NCBI RefSeq assembly: GCF_012524115.1
Contig: NZ_JAAZWB010000064.1
Span: 1 to 56,713, forward strand
Direction: 5' to 3'
Length of the DNA stretch: 56,713 nt
Source of the DNA: Bacillus sp. RO1
GTDB lineage: Bacteria > Bacillota > Bacilli > Bacillales > Bacillaceae_I
The position numbers and the translations under genes are program-made. Positions 1 through 8,878 of the stretch are shown piece after piece; the stretch's first letter is position 1, and each line of letters starts with the position of its first letter. The notes under the pieces are model-generated. The model made no database searches. It was not told the DNA's origin and saw only the letters and a program-made list of their open reading frames with translations.

Positions 1-127
1 GTTGATTGGAGCAAAAGGCGAAGACTCCTGAGGGAGATAGCGCTAGGTGGAGACCCCGCAGGCGAAGCCGAGGAGGCTCCAGCAGCGCCCCTAGGAAAGC
101 GAAGCCATTTGCGGAAATCAACAGCGG
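1..127 (+). repeat. Dispersed palindromic repeat, type A, full copy (left end at window edge)
   Basis: Type A copy running from a GTTGATT end to an AATCAACAGCGG end. The ends are inverted (GTTGATT/AATCAAC) and the middle carries GC-rich blocks such as GAGACCCCGCAGGC and GAGGAGGCTCC that pair with each other. It is clearly more GC-rich than the flanking sequence. One frame is open across it and gives a low-complexity Arg-rich peptide, which I regard as noise. Other type A copies lie at 17689, 45515 and 54828. The extreme left base or bases are cut by the window. Confidence 0.85.
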
Positions 128-355
128 TGTTTATAAAAATACTAAAATCGAGACTTTTTCAGTGGCCTCGGCGAAGCCGAAGGAGGCTCTCGTCAGACCC
201 CAGGAAAGCGAAGCCATTTGCAGAAATCAACAGCGGAGTGTATCCAAGTAACTAAAAATGGTCGGTCGGTTTTTCCACTAATATATGAATGTAACCCATC
301 CAAACTTTTATTAGGATAGCTATGTACCTATAATGGTGAGTGAGGTGACTAACTA
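128..355. repeat. Half copy of type A joined by a conserved linker, then phr leader
   Basis: An AT-rich spacer is followed by the linker GACTTTTTCAGTGGCC and then only the right half of a type A element (about 168-236), ending again in AATCAACAGCGG. The same linker, in either orientation, joins half copies to full copies at 8517 and 45471. The remaining bases up to 355 hold the upstream region of the photolyase gene with a GAGGTGA ribosome binding site at 340-346; I see no other gene here. Confidence 0.7.
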
Positions 356-1780
356 ATGACTTTATCAGTAATGTGGTTTCGCAGAGATTTTCGCTTGCAA
401 GACAACACTGCTTTATACCACGCGGTAAAGGAAGCACAACAAAGAAATGTTCCTATACTGTTCATCTACCATCTAGATCCGGTATTCACTGAAAATAATA
501 CACCAAATCACCGCTACTTCTTTGCTGCATTGGATAGGTTTGTTAAACGGTGTGAAAAGCTGGGAATATATATTCATATAATAGAGGGGACATGGCAGGA
601 AGCCTTCTCTCAACTTTTAGAACACTTCCCCGAGATGTCGTCATTATACTACAACCAGGATGAAGTTGGTGCTGGTCAAAAGCGGGATGAAGAAATAGAC
701 AAGTTCTTTTTACAAAGGGGAATTAAGGTTTCTTACTATATTGACTACACGATCCACGGTGCTATTGAAGTGAAAAAAGCGGACGATTCTATTTACAAAG
801 TTTTTACCCCATATTTCAAGAAGTGGATTGCTCAGCCAAAAAGAGATCCATACATCTTAACAGAGGAAGACCTAACGATAGATAGCGTCAGAAAAGATTC
901 ATTGTTTTCTAAAGGTCAAAAAATGTTATCCAATTTACAGATGTTTTCAGATCCAAACTCTGTTCCGCATGAAGAAGCAGCCAGGAAATTGCTAAAGGTA
1001 TTCTTACAAAAGAAAATAGATGAATATGATCGCTTCAGGGACGTACCATCAGCAGATGCGACATCAAGGTTATCAGTCCATCTTAGAACAGGTACTATAT
1101 CCGCTAGGACAGTTTTGTATCACATTCAAGAAAAACAACAAACATCCTACAGCACAGGAATGGATACATTTATAAAAGAATTGGCCTGGAGAGACTTTTA
1201 CAATATGATCTATCATCACCACCCAGGAAGTAAATCAAAAGAAATAGATGATAGATATCGGGAACTAAAATGGAATGACAATACAGATCTATTGGAGAAA
1301 TGGAAGGATGGGAAAACAGGATTTCCAATTGTCGATGCAGGCATGAGACAATTGAATGAAGAAGGCTGGATGCATAACCGTATTAGAATGATAACAGCTT
1401 CTTTTCTCACGAAGGATCTGTTAATGGATTGGAGATTTGGAGAAAGGTACTTTGAGGAGACGTTGCACGATTATGATGAAGCGTCTAATATTGGGGGCTG
1501 GCAATGGGCATCGTCAGTAGGAACGGACGCAGTACCATATTTCCGTGTTTTTAATCCAATAACACAATCAAACCGGTTTGATTCTAAAGGGGAGTATATA
1601 AAAAAATACCTTCCTGAGCTTGCTGGGGTTCCGGAAAAGTTTATTCATGAGCCTTGGAAAATGAATGAGCTTGATCAAAAGGAAGCGGGTTGTGTGATTG
1701 GCAAAGATTATCCAAGCCCGGTGGTTGACCATGCCATTCAAAGAAAAAAAGCAATTCAAATGTTTCAAGAGTTAAAGTGA
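356..1780 (+). CDS. phrB: Deoxyribodipyrimidine photo-lyase (class I CPD photolyase)
   Basis: Uses blue light and reduced FAD to split cyclobutane pyrimidine dimers in DNA. The 474 residues match the usual size. The N-terminal Rossmann antenna domain (about 1-165) starts with the typical VMWFRRDFRLQDN. The C-terminal helical FAD domain carries TGFPIVDAGMRQL near residue 321, WRFGERYFEETLHDYD, and GGWQWASSVGTD near 380 followed by AVPYFRVFNP, all classic photolyase signatures. The ATG follows a GAGGTGAC ribosome binding site. The gene stands alone, with repeats upstream and a bidirectional terminator shared with ctaA downstream. Class I is chosen over cryptochrome from overall similarity, which is an inference. 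Confidence 0.95.
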   Translation: MTLSVMWFRRDFRLQDNTALYHAVKEAQQRNVPILFIYHLDPVFTENNTPNHRYFFAALDRFVKRCEKLGIYIHIIEGTWQEAFSQLLEHFPEMSSLYYNQDEVGAGQKRDEEIDKFFLQRGIKVSYYIDYTIHGAIEVKKADDSIYKVFTPYFKKWIAQPKRDPYILTEEDLTIDSVRKDSLFSKGQKMLSNLQMFSDPNSVPHEEAARKLLKVFLQKKIDEYDRFRDVPSADATSRLSVHLRTGTISARTVLYHIQEKQQTSYSTGMDTFIKELAWRDFYNMIYHHHPGSKSKEIDDRYRELKWNDNTDLLEKWKDGKTGFPIVDAGMRQLNEEGWMHNRIRMITASFLTKDLLMDWRFGERYFEETLHDYDEASNIGGWQWASSVGTDAVPYFRVFNPITQSNRFDSKGEYIKKYLPELAGVPEKFIHEPWKMNELDQKEAGCVIGKDYPSPVVDHAIQRKKAIQMFQELK

Positions 1781-1788
1781 CTACCTAT

Positions 1789-1826
1789 AAAAAACGAGTG
1801 GGTCAAATTAAGCCCACTCGTTTTTT
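1789..1826. terminator. Bidirectional terminator between phrB and ctaA
   Basis: Perfect stem CGAGTGGG/CCCACTCG flanked by A-runs and T-runs on both sides, so it can end both convergent transcripts. Confidence 0.9.
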
Positions 1827-2763
1827 ACATAGATTTAGTTGTTTGGTTGTTTAGTTTAACCTTATTGGTTTTATTACGCGTTACTAGCATTAAGAAATAG
1901 CTTAATACCCCGAATAAACAAGAGATAATTAAAGCGTGTAATAATGCTACAAAGATATTTAGCTTGGTAACCACAATTAACGCTCCGGTCGTAGCTTGAG
2001 AAAGTACCAGAATGGAGCATATGTTCCAGCCGATTTTGATGACAGGCTGGTGTTTGTACTTCTTAATGGCAAGGATTGTAACATAAACAATCCAAACAAC
2101 AATAAGTCCGGCGGCCGCTCGGTGTCCCATTTGAATCCATTCATGCATCTGGGTGGGAAGACCCAGTCCGTTCCGTGTACAGCTAGGCCAACTTGGGCAT
2201 GCTAAGCTTGCGCCAACATGTCGCACTAGTGCCCCGCTATACACAACTAGATAGCAGTAAACAATAATACCGATAATATGAAACGACATCTTTCGGTCCA
2301 CTATCAACGTTTCAGCATCAAACTTCTTATCTACTTCAAAAATAAGTAAAGTAAGAAGGAAGACGGACGCAAATGAAATGAGGGAAATTCCAAAGTGTAG
2401 TGCGAGTACTGCAGAAGACTGTCCCCACATTACAGCTGCTGCTCCAATTAGAGCTTGTAAAATTAATACCAGAAAGGATAAAAGTGCTAAAAATTTTGTC
2501 TCTCGTTTATGGCCAATTGCTCTCCAAGCCCATATTGCCAGAGTCAAAACCATAAGACCGGCTAACCCTGAAACGACGCGATGACTAAGCTCTACAATGA
2601 GGGCGAAGTCAATATTACTTGGGATAAGCTCGCCGTGACAGAGTGGCCAAGATCTTCCGCATCCCATACCAGATCCGGTTTTTGTAACAAGTGCTCCCCC
2701 GATCAAAACAAAAAGCATGATAATAGATGTACAAACGGCGAACCATTTTAACAATTTATTCAC
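1825..2763 (-). CDS. ctaA: Heme A synthase CtaA
   Basis: Oxidises the C8 methyl of heme O to a formyl group, giving the heme A needed by the caa3 oxidase. It is a polytopic membrane protein of about eight helices. I take a GTG start rather than the upstream ATG because GAGAAGGTGA lies just before it, and because this start places the first cysteine pair exactly at residues 35 and 42 (GCGRSWPLC), as in the Bacillus protein. A second pair lies in CPSWPSC. The conserved histidines are in [22 protein letters not shown] and LLHALI. The 312 residues fit the family. It is transcribed divergently from ctaB, the usual Bacillus arrangement. Confidence 0.95.
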   Translation of the reverse strand: MNKLLKWFAVCTSIIMLFVLIGGALVTKTGSGMGCGRSWPLCHGELIPSNIDFALIVELSHRVVSGLAGLMVLTLAIWAWRAIGHKRETKFLALLSFLVLILQALIGAAAVMWGQSSAVLALHFGISLISFASVFLLTLLIFEVDKKFDAETLIVDRKMSFHIIGIIVYCYLVVYSGALVRHVGASLACPSWPSCTRNGLGLPTQMHEWIQMGHRAAAGLIVVWIVYVTILAIKKYKHQPVIKIGWNICSILVLSQATTGALIVVTKLNIFVALLHALIISCLFGVLSYFLMLVTRNKTNKVKLNNQTTKSM

Positions 2764-3255
2764 TAGATTCACCTTCTCAGAAAGAATTTGTATCTCCCTT
2801 ATATTAAAAAAGAAACAGAAATGGTAAAATAATAAACGTCCTCCCAATACTACACAATCTTACGGTAATTGACAATATCCTCATACAGCTATCAATCAGG
2901 AAATTATTATCGTGAAAAAGGTTGAATAATGGTGTGGAGTTTGCTAGTAATATATAAGGGAAGATTGTAATAAGCCTGTTCACTTTTGTGAAAAGCTTTA
3001 ACAAATCCTATTATATACCGTTTTTTTGAGCACGGGTCATATTCTCTTTAGGTGACACAAATTAGTCATATTTTCTTCAAATATAATTCACAAAGTATTT
3101 GGCAAATATGATTTAATATACAGAGAGAATGTTACCGAGCACATGCTGCTCATTTTGTGCATGAAAACCGCATTATACTGCGGTAGTGAAAACGCATTCA
3201 CATGCGCATTTGTTTTTACAAGTGATTGCATGAAAGGTTCAAAGGAGGAATATAA
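2764..3255. promoter_or_regulatory. Divergent ctaA/ctaB control region with ResD-like and cre-like sites and hairpins
   Basis: A 490-base gap without a gene. I see two matches to the ResD half-site TTTGTGAAT: TTTGTGAAA at 2985-2993, set in TTCAC-tttt-GTGAA, and the reverse complement of TTTGTGAAT at 3086-3094. A 14-base cre-like site, TGAAAACGCATTCA, lies at 3187-3200 with one mismatch to TGWNANCGNTNWCA. Short hairpins follow one another before ctaB: GAGC/GCTC, ACCGCA/TGCGGT and CGCAT/ATGCG. In B. subtilis ctaA and ctaB depend on ResD and the oxidase genes are glucose-repressed, so the sites make sense; their use here is inferred. Confidence 0.5.
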
Positions 3256-4197
3256 ATGGCAAATTTGAGGACTTTGGACCAAGCGCCTGCTTCATTATCA
3301 GATGAACGTCCTCAAGGTATGGAAGTTGCTCCTTCTAAATGGAAAGACTTCTTAGCGCTAATTAAGATTGGAATTGTGAATTCCAATTTCATCACTACGT
3401 TTACCGGCCTCTGGTTAGCTATATATTTTACCCAGACAGATGGTTTTATCGCTAAATTGGATATCGTTCTTTTGACAATGATAGGATCTTCCCTGGTAGT
3501 TGCAGGTTCTTGTAGTTTAAATAACTATATTGACAGAGATATTGATCATCTTATGTCTAGAACGAAGAACCGTCCTACCGTAACAGGAAGAATGAATCCT
3601 AAAGGTGCTCTATATCTTGGGCTGTTTCTTACTTCAGTAGGAACCATCATTCTAGGTTTTACAACGGTTACAGCAGCTGTAATTGGACTTATCGGGGCTT
3701 TCACCTATGTGGTTTTATATACAATGTGGTCAAAAAGGAAAAATACGCTTAACACTGTAATTGGTAGTGTTTCAGGTGCGGTTCCTCCGCTTATTGGATG
3801 GGCTGCCGTTGACCCGGATCTATCGTTGATTGCCTGGATATTATTTTTCATCATGTTTGTATGGCAAATTCCACATTTCCTTGCCATCGCCATCCGGAGA
3901 TGTGAGGAATATAGAAATGCCGGTATTCCCATGCTTCCTGTTGTTCATGGTTTTGATATAACAAGAAGACAAATGCTTGTATGGGTTGCCTGTTTGTTGC
4001 CGCTACCTTTCTGGTTGTTTGACCTTGGAATGGGATTAATCGTATTGGCGACATTGTTGAACATAGGCTGGCTTGCTCTTAGTATTGCTGGTTTTAAAAT
4101 GAAGGATGGAATGAAGTGGGCAACATTGATGTTTGTCTACTCATTGAATTACCTAACTATCTTATTTGTTTCCATGATCATCGTTACTATCTTTTAA
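3256..4197 (+). CDS. ctaB: Protoheme IX farnesyltransferase (heme O synthase)
   Basis: Transfers a farnesyl group to heme B to make heme O, the substrate of CtaA. The product is a UbiA-family membrane protein of 313 residues with about nine hydrophobic segments. The metal-diphosphate binding motif [19 protein letters not shown] lies near residues 89-107. The second conserved loop carries [19 protein letters not shown] and LPVVHG. The ATG follows AAAGGAGGAA. It heads the oxidase gene cluster and is separated from ctaC by a hairpin that could act as a terminator or attenuator. Confidence 0.96.
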   Translation: MANLRTLDQAPASLSDERPQGMEVAPSKWKDFLALIKIGIVNSNFITTFTGLWLAIYFTQTDGFIAKLDIVLLTMIGSSLVVAGSCSLNNYIDRDIDHLMSRTKNRPTVTGRMNPKGALYLGLFLTSVGTIILGFTTVTAAVIGLIGAFTYVVLYTMWSKRKNTLNTVIGSVSGAVPPLIGWAAVDPDLSLIAWILFFIMFVWQIPHFLAIAIRRCEEYRNAGIPMLPVVHGFDITRRQMLVWVACLLPLPFWLFDLGMGLIVLATLLNIGWLALSIAGFKMKDGMKWATLMFVYSLNYLTILFVSMIIVTIF

Positions 4198-4222
4198 GAT
4201 CAAGGGAAATATAAGAGAGCAT

Positions 4223-4257
4223 GACAGCTATTGCTTATAAAGGGTAGCTGTCTGTTT
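4223..4257 (+). terminator. Terminator or attenuator between ctaB and ctaC
   Basis: Stem GACAGCTA/TAGCTGTC with a 14-base loop followed by TGTTTT. The T-run is short, so partial read-through from ctaB into ctaC is likely. The rest of the 280-base ctaB-ctaC gap shows no gene. Confidence 0.65.
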
Positions 4258-4479
4258 TCACGCGAAACACCTCAAAATTTAAGGGTGAAATTACATAACC
4301 TGTGGTATAGTAAACAATGGGTGCAAAATTTGTCCTTTTGAGGTAAAACGTGTATAGCTGATATGGTGAAAGCCATTTGGCTCTATATTTGTGATTAGAT
4401 TCTTTCTCAAAGCTTTGAAGGAATTTATCAATACATTCTACTTCACTCACTAAATATGAAAGAGGGGTTTGATTAGGCT

Positions 4480-5541
4480 ATGAAGAAATGGCTACCTAAT
4501 TGGCGTATAGTATCACTTTTCAGTGTAATGGCGCTATTCTTAGCAGGCTGTGGTAAACCATTCTTATCTACACTTCAGCCAGTTGGTGAAGTGGCAGATA
4601 TGCAAAAATCACTGATTTTGTTAAGCTCAGCAATTATGATTCTTGTAGTAGTTGTGGTTTCTATTATCTTCGTTTACGTTGTAGTAAAGTTCCGCCAGCG
4701 TAAAGGCGATAAAGAAATTATTCCAAAGCAAGTGGAAGGAAGCCACAAGCTTGAAATCACCTGGACTGTTATTCCGATTTTATTACTTTTAATCTTAGCA
4801 GTTCCAACTGTATCTTACACTTTCCACCTTGCTGATGTCAGCGAAATGGATAAGGAAGAGACTGATGCACTTGTAGTAAATGTTACTGCACACTTGTACT
4901 GGTGGGAGTTTGAATACCCAGAGTATGGAGTTGTAACGAGTCAAGACCTATATGTACCTACAGATGAAAATGTTTACTTCAACTTGGAAGCAAGTCAAGT
5001 AAAGCACTCCTTCTGGATTCCTTCTGCGGGAGGAAAAATGGATACAAACACAGACAACACGAATCGTTTCTGGTTAAACTTTGATTCAAAGCGTGTTGAT
5101 CAAGCTGAAAACTTATTCCACGGTAAATGTGCCGAGCTATGCGGACCTTCACATGCATTGATGGATTTCAAGGTGAAAACGATGCCTCGTGAAGAGTTTG
5201 ACCAGTGGATTGAAACAATGCAAGGAAAAGAGCATGCTGCTCAAACTGATCTTGCACAAGCAGGTGAAGAAATCTTCAACCAAAGCTGTATCACATGTCA
5301 CGCTGTTGGAGCGGATGCACAAAGTGACGCTGGGGTTGCACCTAACTTAACAAACTTCGGGGACCGCACAATGATTGCCGGTATTTTGGACCATGATGCA
5401 GATAATCTTGCAAAATGGTTAAAAGATCCTGAAAAAGTTAAACCAGCTAACTTGATGACAGGTACTTACGGTAACTTGGAACAAGAAGAAATTGACGCTC
5501 TTGTTGAATACTTAATGTCATTAAAAGTGGACGAAGAATAG
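4480..5541 (+). CDS. ctaC: Cytochrome c oxidase subunit II with fused cytochrome c domain (caa3 type)
   Basis: Accepts electrons at its extracytoplasmic CuA centre and passes them to subunit I. A lipoprotein signal ends in the lipobox FLAGC with the acylated cysteine at residue 24. Two membrane helices follow (about 42-66 and 85-110). The CuA site is CAELCGPSHALM (Cys217, Cys221, His225, Met228) with an upstream histidine in KHSFWIPS. A C-terminal cytochrome c domain carries CITCH at residues 270-274 and a likely methionine ligand in NLMTGTYG. The fused heme c domain marks this as a caa3 oxidase. First gene of the ctaCDEF run, with an AAAGAGGGGT ribosome binding site. Confidence 0.97.
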   Translation: MKKWLPNWRIVSLFSVMALFLAGCGKPFLSTLQPVGEVADMQKSLILLSSAIMILVVVVVSIIFVYVVVKFRQRKGDKEIIPKQVEGSHKLEITWTVIPILLLLILAVPTVSYTFHLADVSEMDKEETDALVVNVTAHLYWWEFEYPEYGVVTSQDLYVPTDENVYFNLEASQVKHSFWIPSAGGKMDTNTDNTNRFWLNFDSKRVDQAENLFHGKCAELCGPSHALMDFKVKTMPREEFDQWIETMQGKEHAAQTDLAQAGEEIFNQSCITCHAVGADAQSDAGVAPNLTNFGDRTMIAGILDHDADNLAKWLKDPEKVKPANLMTGTYGNLEQEEIDALVEYLMSLKVDEE

Positions 5542-5566
5542 ATTTCACAGAAAGGGAGGTTACATT

Positions 5567-7438
5567 GTGAGTACGTTAGCACAGAAAAAAGGCTTTGGCG
5601 CAACGGTATGGGACTATCTGACAACAGTAGACCATAAGAAAATAGCCATCCTTTACCTTATTGCCGGCGGTTTCTTCTTTATCGTCGGTGGCTTGGAAGC
5701 GATGTTTATTCGTATCCAGCTTGCCGTACCAAATAATGATTTTTTAGCTGCAGGCCTTTATAATGAAATACTTACTATGCACGGAACAACAATGATATTC
5801 TTGGCAGCGATGCCGTTATTGTTTGCGTTTATGAACGCAGCTGTTCCTTTACAAATCGGGGCTCGTGACGTTGCATTTCCATTCATCAACGCACTTGGTT
5901 TTTGGTTATTCTTCTTTGGAGGAGTATTCCTGAACATGAGCTGGTTCTTAGGTGGAGCACCTGATGCCGGTTGGACGTCTTATGCTTCGTTGTCTTTAGC
6001 TTCTGAAGGTCATGGAATTGACTTTTATGCGTTAGGACTTCAAATATCAGGTATTGGTACGTTAATCGGTGGTATTAACTTCCTTGTTACAATCATCAAC
6101 ATGCGTGCACCTGGTATGACTTACATGCGTATGCCATTGTTTACATGGTCTACATTTGTAGCATCTGCATTAATTCTTTTTGCTTTCCCTCCATTAACTG
6201 TTGGGTTGGCATTAATGATGTTCGACCGCCTTTTCGGAACGGCTTTCTTTGATCCGAACCTTGGTGGTAACACTGTAATCTGGGAGCATTTGTTCTGGAT
6301 TTTCGGACACCCTGAAGTTTATATCTTGATTTTACCGGCATTCGGTATTTTCTCTGATGTATTCTCTACTTTCTCTAAGAAACGCCTTTTCGGATATTCT
6401 TCTATGGTATTCGCAACTGTGTTAATCGGTTTCTTAGGATTCATGGTGTGGGCTCACCACATGTTCACAACTGGTCTTGGACCGATTGCGAACGCAATCT
6501 TTGCGGTTGCAACTATGGCAATTGCCGTACCAACTGGTATTAAAATCTTTAACTGGATGTTCACAATGTGGGGCGGACAGTTACAAATCAATACAGCAAT
6601 GCTATGGTCAGTAGCATTCATTCCTACATTCGTACTTGGTGGAGTAACTGGGGTAATGCTAGCATCAGCTGCTGCTGACTATCAATACCACGATTCTTAC
6701 TTCGTAGTAGCTCATTTCCACTACGTAATCGTAGGTGGGGTAGTGTTTGGTCTTTTCGCTGGACTACACTACTGGTGGCCGAAGATTTTCGGAAAAATAT
6801 TAGATGAAACTTTAGGAAAGATAACTTTCTGGTTATTCTTCATTGGTTTCCATTTAACGTTCTTCATCCAGCATTTCCTAGGCCTTATGGGAATGCCGCG
6901 TCGTGTATTCACATTCGCGGAAGGAAATGGTTGGAACCTTGGAAACCTAGTTAGTTCCGTTGGTGCTATTTTCATGGCACTTGCAACTGTTGTATTATTC
7001 ATCAATATCGTAAAGACTGCGTTAAGCAAGCAAACTGTAGCTGGCGATGCTTGGGGCTATGGACGTACGTTAGAATGGTCCATTCCTTCACCACCACCAG
7101 AACATAACTTTACACAAACTCCACTTGTTCGTGGACTTGATCCGTTATGGGTAGAGAAAATGGAAGGTAAAAAAGGCATGACCCCTGCAGAACCAATTGG
7201 AGACATTCATATGCCAAATGGTTCCATCTTACCGTTTATTATTTCTATCGGATTGTTTATTGCAGCCTTCGGTGTAATGTATAGAACTGATTACACTTGG
7301 GGTCTTCCAGTAATGATTATTGGATTACTTGTAACATTTGGTGCCATGTTCTTCCGTTCTATAATTGATGATCATGGATATCATATTCATAAAGAAGATC
7401 TTCTTGCTGAAGATGATGACAAGGGGGCGAAGCTATAA
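5567..7438 (+). CDS. ctaD: Cytochrome c oxidase subunit I (caa3)
   Basis: Catalytic heme-copper subunit that reduces O2 to water and pumps protons. The 623 residues start at GTG behind AAAGGGAGGT. Visible ligand motifs are HGTTMIF for low-spin heme, GHPEVYILILP for the CuB histidine and its cross-linked tyrosine, WAHHMFTTG for two CuB histidines, and HDSYFVVAHFHYV for the heme a3 and heme a histidines. The long C-terminal part with extra membrane helices is typical of Bacillus caa3 enzymes. Its last base overlaps the ctaE start codon, which suggests translational coupling. Confidence 0.97.
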   Translation: MSTLAQKKGFGATVWDYLTTVDHKKIAILYLIAGGFFFIVGGLEAMFIRIQLAVPNNDFLAAGLYNEILTMHGTTMIFLAAMPLLFAFMNAAVPLQIGARDVAFPFINALGFWLFFFGGVFLNMSWFLGGAPDAGWTSYASLSLASEGHGIDFYALGLQISGIGTLIGGINFLVTIINMRAPGMTYMRMPLFTWSTFVASALILFAFPPLTVGLALMMFDRLFGTAFFDPNLGGNTVIWEHLFWIFGHPEVYILILPAFGIFSDVFSTFSKKRLFGYSSMVFATVLIGFLGFMVWAHHMFTTGLGPIANAIFAVATMAIAVPTGIKIFNWMFTMWGGQLQINTAMLWSVAFIPTFVLGGVTGVMLASAAADYQYHDSYFVVAHFHYVIVGGVVFGLFAGLHYWWPKIFGKILDETLGKITFWLFFIGFHLTFFIQHFLGLMGMPRRVFTFAEGNGWNLGNLVSSVGAIFMALATVVLFINIVKTALSKQTVAGDAWGYGRTLEWSIPSPPPEHNFTQTPLVRGLDPLWVEKMEGKKGMTPAEPIGDIHMPNGSILPFIISIGLFIAAFGVMYRTDYTWGLPVMIIGLLVTFGAMFFRSIIDDHGYHIHKEDLLAEDDDKGAKL

Positions 7439-8061
7439 TGCATACAGAAGAAAAATTCACAGCAGAAACTTTCCCAGCTTCGCCTGAAAAGGCGACCCTT
7501 GAAGGCAAAAACAAGTTCCTAGGCTTCTGGCTTTTCCTAGGTGGAGAGACTGTACTTTTTGCTTCATTGTTTGCAACATATTTAGCTCTAAGTGGACCTG
7601 ATTCCATTGTTTCCGGTCCAAACCAAAAAGAATTGTTTGATTTAGCACTAGTTTTTGCTGCAACAATGATTCTTTTAACAAGTTCTTTAACAAGTGTGTA
7701 CGCAATGTATCACATGAAAAACTTTAACTTTAAAAAGATGCAATTGTGGATGGGTATCACATGGCTTCTAGGATTGTCTTTCTTAATTTTAGAGATCTAT
7801 GAGTTCAATCATTATATCCATTTAGGCCATACAATTACTAGTAGTGCATTTGGTTCTGCATTCTACGTATTAGTTGGTACTCATGGTGCCCACGTATTCT
7901 TCGGTTTACTTTGGATTGGAACTCTATTAATCCGTAACATGAGACGTGGTTTGGATCTATACAATGCTCCTAAGTTCTATGTAGCATCACTATACTGGCA
8001 CTTTATCGACGTTGTATGGTTATTCATCTTTACTGTTGTATATTTAATGGGATTGGTGTGA
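7438..8061 (+). CDS. ctaE: Cytochrome c oxidase subunit III (caa3)
   Basis: Five-helix structural subunit of the caa3 oxidase, 207 residues. Family motifs include FWLFLGGETVLFASLFATY near the N terminus, GTHGAHVFFGLLWIG, and SLYWHFIDVVWLFIFTVVY at the C terminus. The start overlaps the ctaD stop region, with GGGGGCGAAG as ribosome binding site inside ctaD. It sits between subunits I and IV, as in other Bacillus oxidase operons. Confidence 0.96.
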   Translation: MHTEEKFTAETFPASPEKATLEGKNKFLGFWLFLGGETVLFASLFATYLALSGPDSIVSGPNQKELFDLALVFAATMILLTSSLTSVYAMYHMKNFNFKKMQLWMGITWLLGLSFLILEIYEFNHYIHLGHTITSSAFGSAFYVLVGTHGAHVFFGLLWIGTLLIRNMRRGLDLYNAPKFYVASLYWHFIDVVWLFIFTVVYLMGLV

Positions 8062-8067
8062 TGACTG

Positions 8068-8400
8068 ATGGCAAATACTCAATCAAATACAGGTAACCCA
8101 AAAGTAGATTTAGCATATCGTCGCAAAAAGAATAAGGAAGAAATGAAATACCAGGTTGTCTCCTTCGTATTGATGATATTCCTTACTCTTCTTGCATTCC
8201 TTGCAGTAGGAGCAGAGATGTCCAAGTACTTTATCGTACCTTTCATCATCTTGCTTGCTATTGTACAGTGTATCTTCCAACTATACTATTTCATGCACAT
8301 GAACCATAAAGGTCATGAAACTCCAGCTTTATTCTTATATTCTGGATTGGCAGTTGGATTAATCACAATCTTGGCTTTTACTACTATTATCTGGTGGTAA
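8068..8400 (+). CDS. ctaF: Cytochrome c oxidase subunit IV (caa3)
   Basis: Small accessory subunit of 110 residues with three hydrophobic helices and a charged N-terminal tail (YRRKKNKEEMKYQ). The motif LYYFMHMNHK is typical of the bacterial subunit IV (COX4 pro) family. It begins six bases after ctaE and ends the ctaCDEF unit, since a terminator follows ten bases downstream. Confidence 0.93.
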   Translation: MANTQSNTGNPKVDLAYRRKKNKEEMKYQVVSFVLMIFLTLLAFLAVGAEMSKYFIVPFIILLAIVQCIFQLYYFMHMNHKGHETPALFLYSGLAVGLITILAFTTIIWW

Positions 8401-8409
8401 TAACCAAAC

Positions 8410-8441
8410 AAAAAAGGCAGCCCTTAGTGGCTGTCTTTTTG
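8410..8441 (+). terminator. Terminator after ctaF
   Basis: Stem GGCAGCC/GGCTGTC with a six-base loop, A-run before and T-run after. It separates ctaCDEF from ctaG. Confidence 0.85.
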
Positions 8442-8460
8442 TTTGGTATAAGGTAAAACT

Positions 8461-8560
8461 GTTGATTTACGTTCCAGGCGCTTCGCTTGCCTGCGGGCGC
8501 TCCGTGAGCCTCCTCACAACGCATGAAAGCCACTGAAAAAGTCTTTGAATTTAGATGTTG
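8461..8560 (-). repeat. Half copy of type B repeat plus conserved linker
   Basis: Positions 8461-8515 match the right end of the type B element (seen complete at 9812) in reverse orientation and stop at GAGCCTCCTC. The linker AAGCCACTGAAAAAGTC and an AT-rich spacer then lead into a full type C copy. The same half-linker-full layout occurs at 128 and 45445. Confidence 0.7.
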
Positions 8561-8570
8561 TTAAGACACC

Positions 8571-8699
8571 GCTGTGGACTTCCGCAAATGGCAGAGACTC
8601 CAGCGGGGAAGTAACGGTAGGTTGAGACCCCGCAACGAAGTGAGGAGGCTCAAGCACCGTCCCGCGGAAAGCGAAGCCATTTGCGGAAAGGAACAGCGG
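8571..8699 (+). repeat. Dispersed palindromic repeat, type C
   Basis: Related to type A, but with the core GGGGAAGTAACGGTAGGTTGAGACCCCGC and CAAGCACCGTCCCGC described here in parts. The inner arms are perfect over 13 bases (TTCCGCAAATGGC/GCCATTTGCGGAA) and the right end is GGAACAGCGG. The second type C copy is at 13514. After it, the gap to ctaG holds only the ctaG promoter. Confidence 0.8.
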
Positions 8700-8792
8700 C
8701 GATAGACTTATCACTTAAAGTTCATACAAAAGGGTAACATTGTCTAATTCATGACACTTTCAGTTAATGAGGACTATCCTTTTTGTATCACA

Positions 8793-8822
8793 TTGAACGA
8801 GCTTGGTCTTGTATAGTATAAT
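8793..8822 (+). promoter_or_regulatory. SigA-type promoter of ctaG
   Basis: TTGAAC and TATAAT separated by 18 bases. A small hairpin (GAGAC/GTCTC) lies in the leader just upstream of the ctaG ribosome binding site GAGGTGA. Confidence 0.7.
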
Positions 8823-8878
8823 ATGGTTATGCAAAGGGAGACTCATTAAGGTCTCTATAAAATTGAGGTGACAGCATA

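Noticed and set aside
6-251. Open frame across the first repeat, giving an Arg-rich 81-residue peptide
   Set aside because: It is made by the GC-rich repeat and the same peptide pattern appears wherever type A copies occur; no ribosome binding site.
4223-4479. Riboswitch before ctaC
   Set aside because: Only one simple terminator-like hairpin is visible; no recognisable aptamer pattern.
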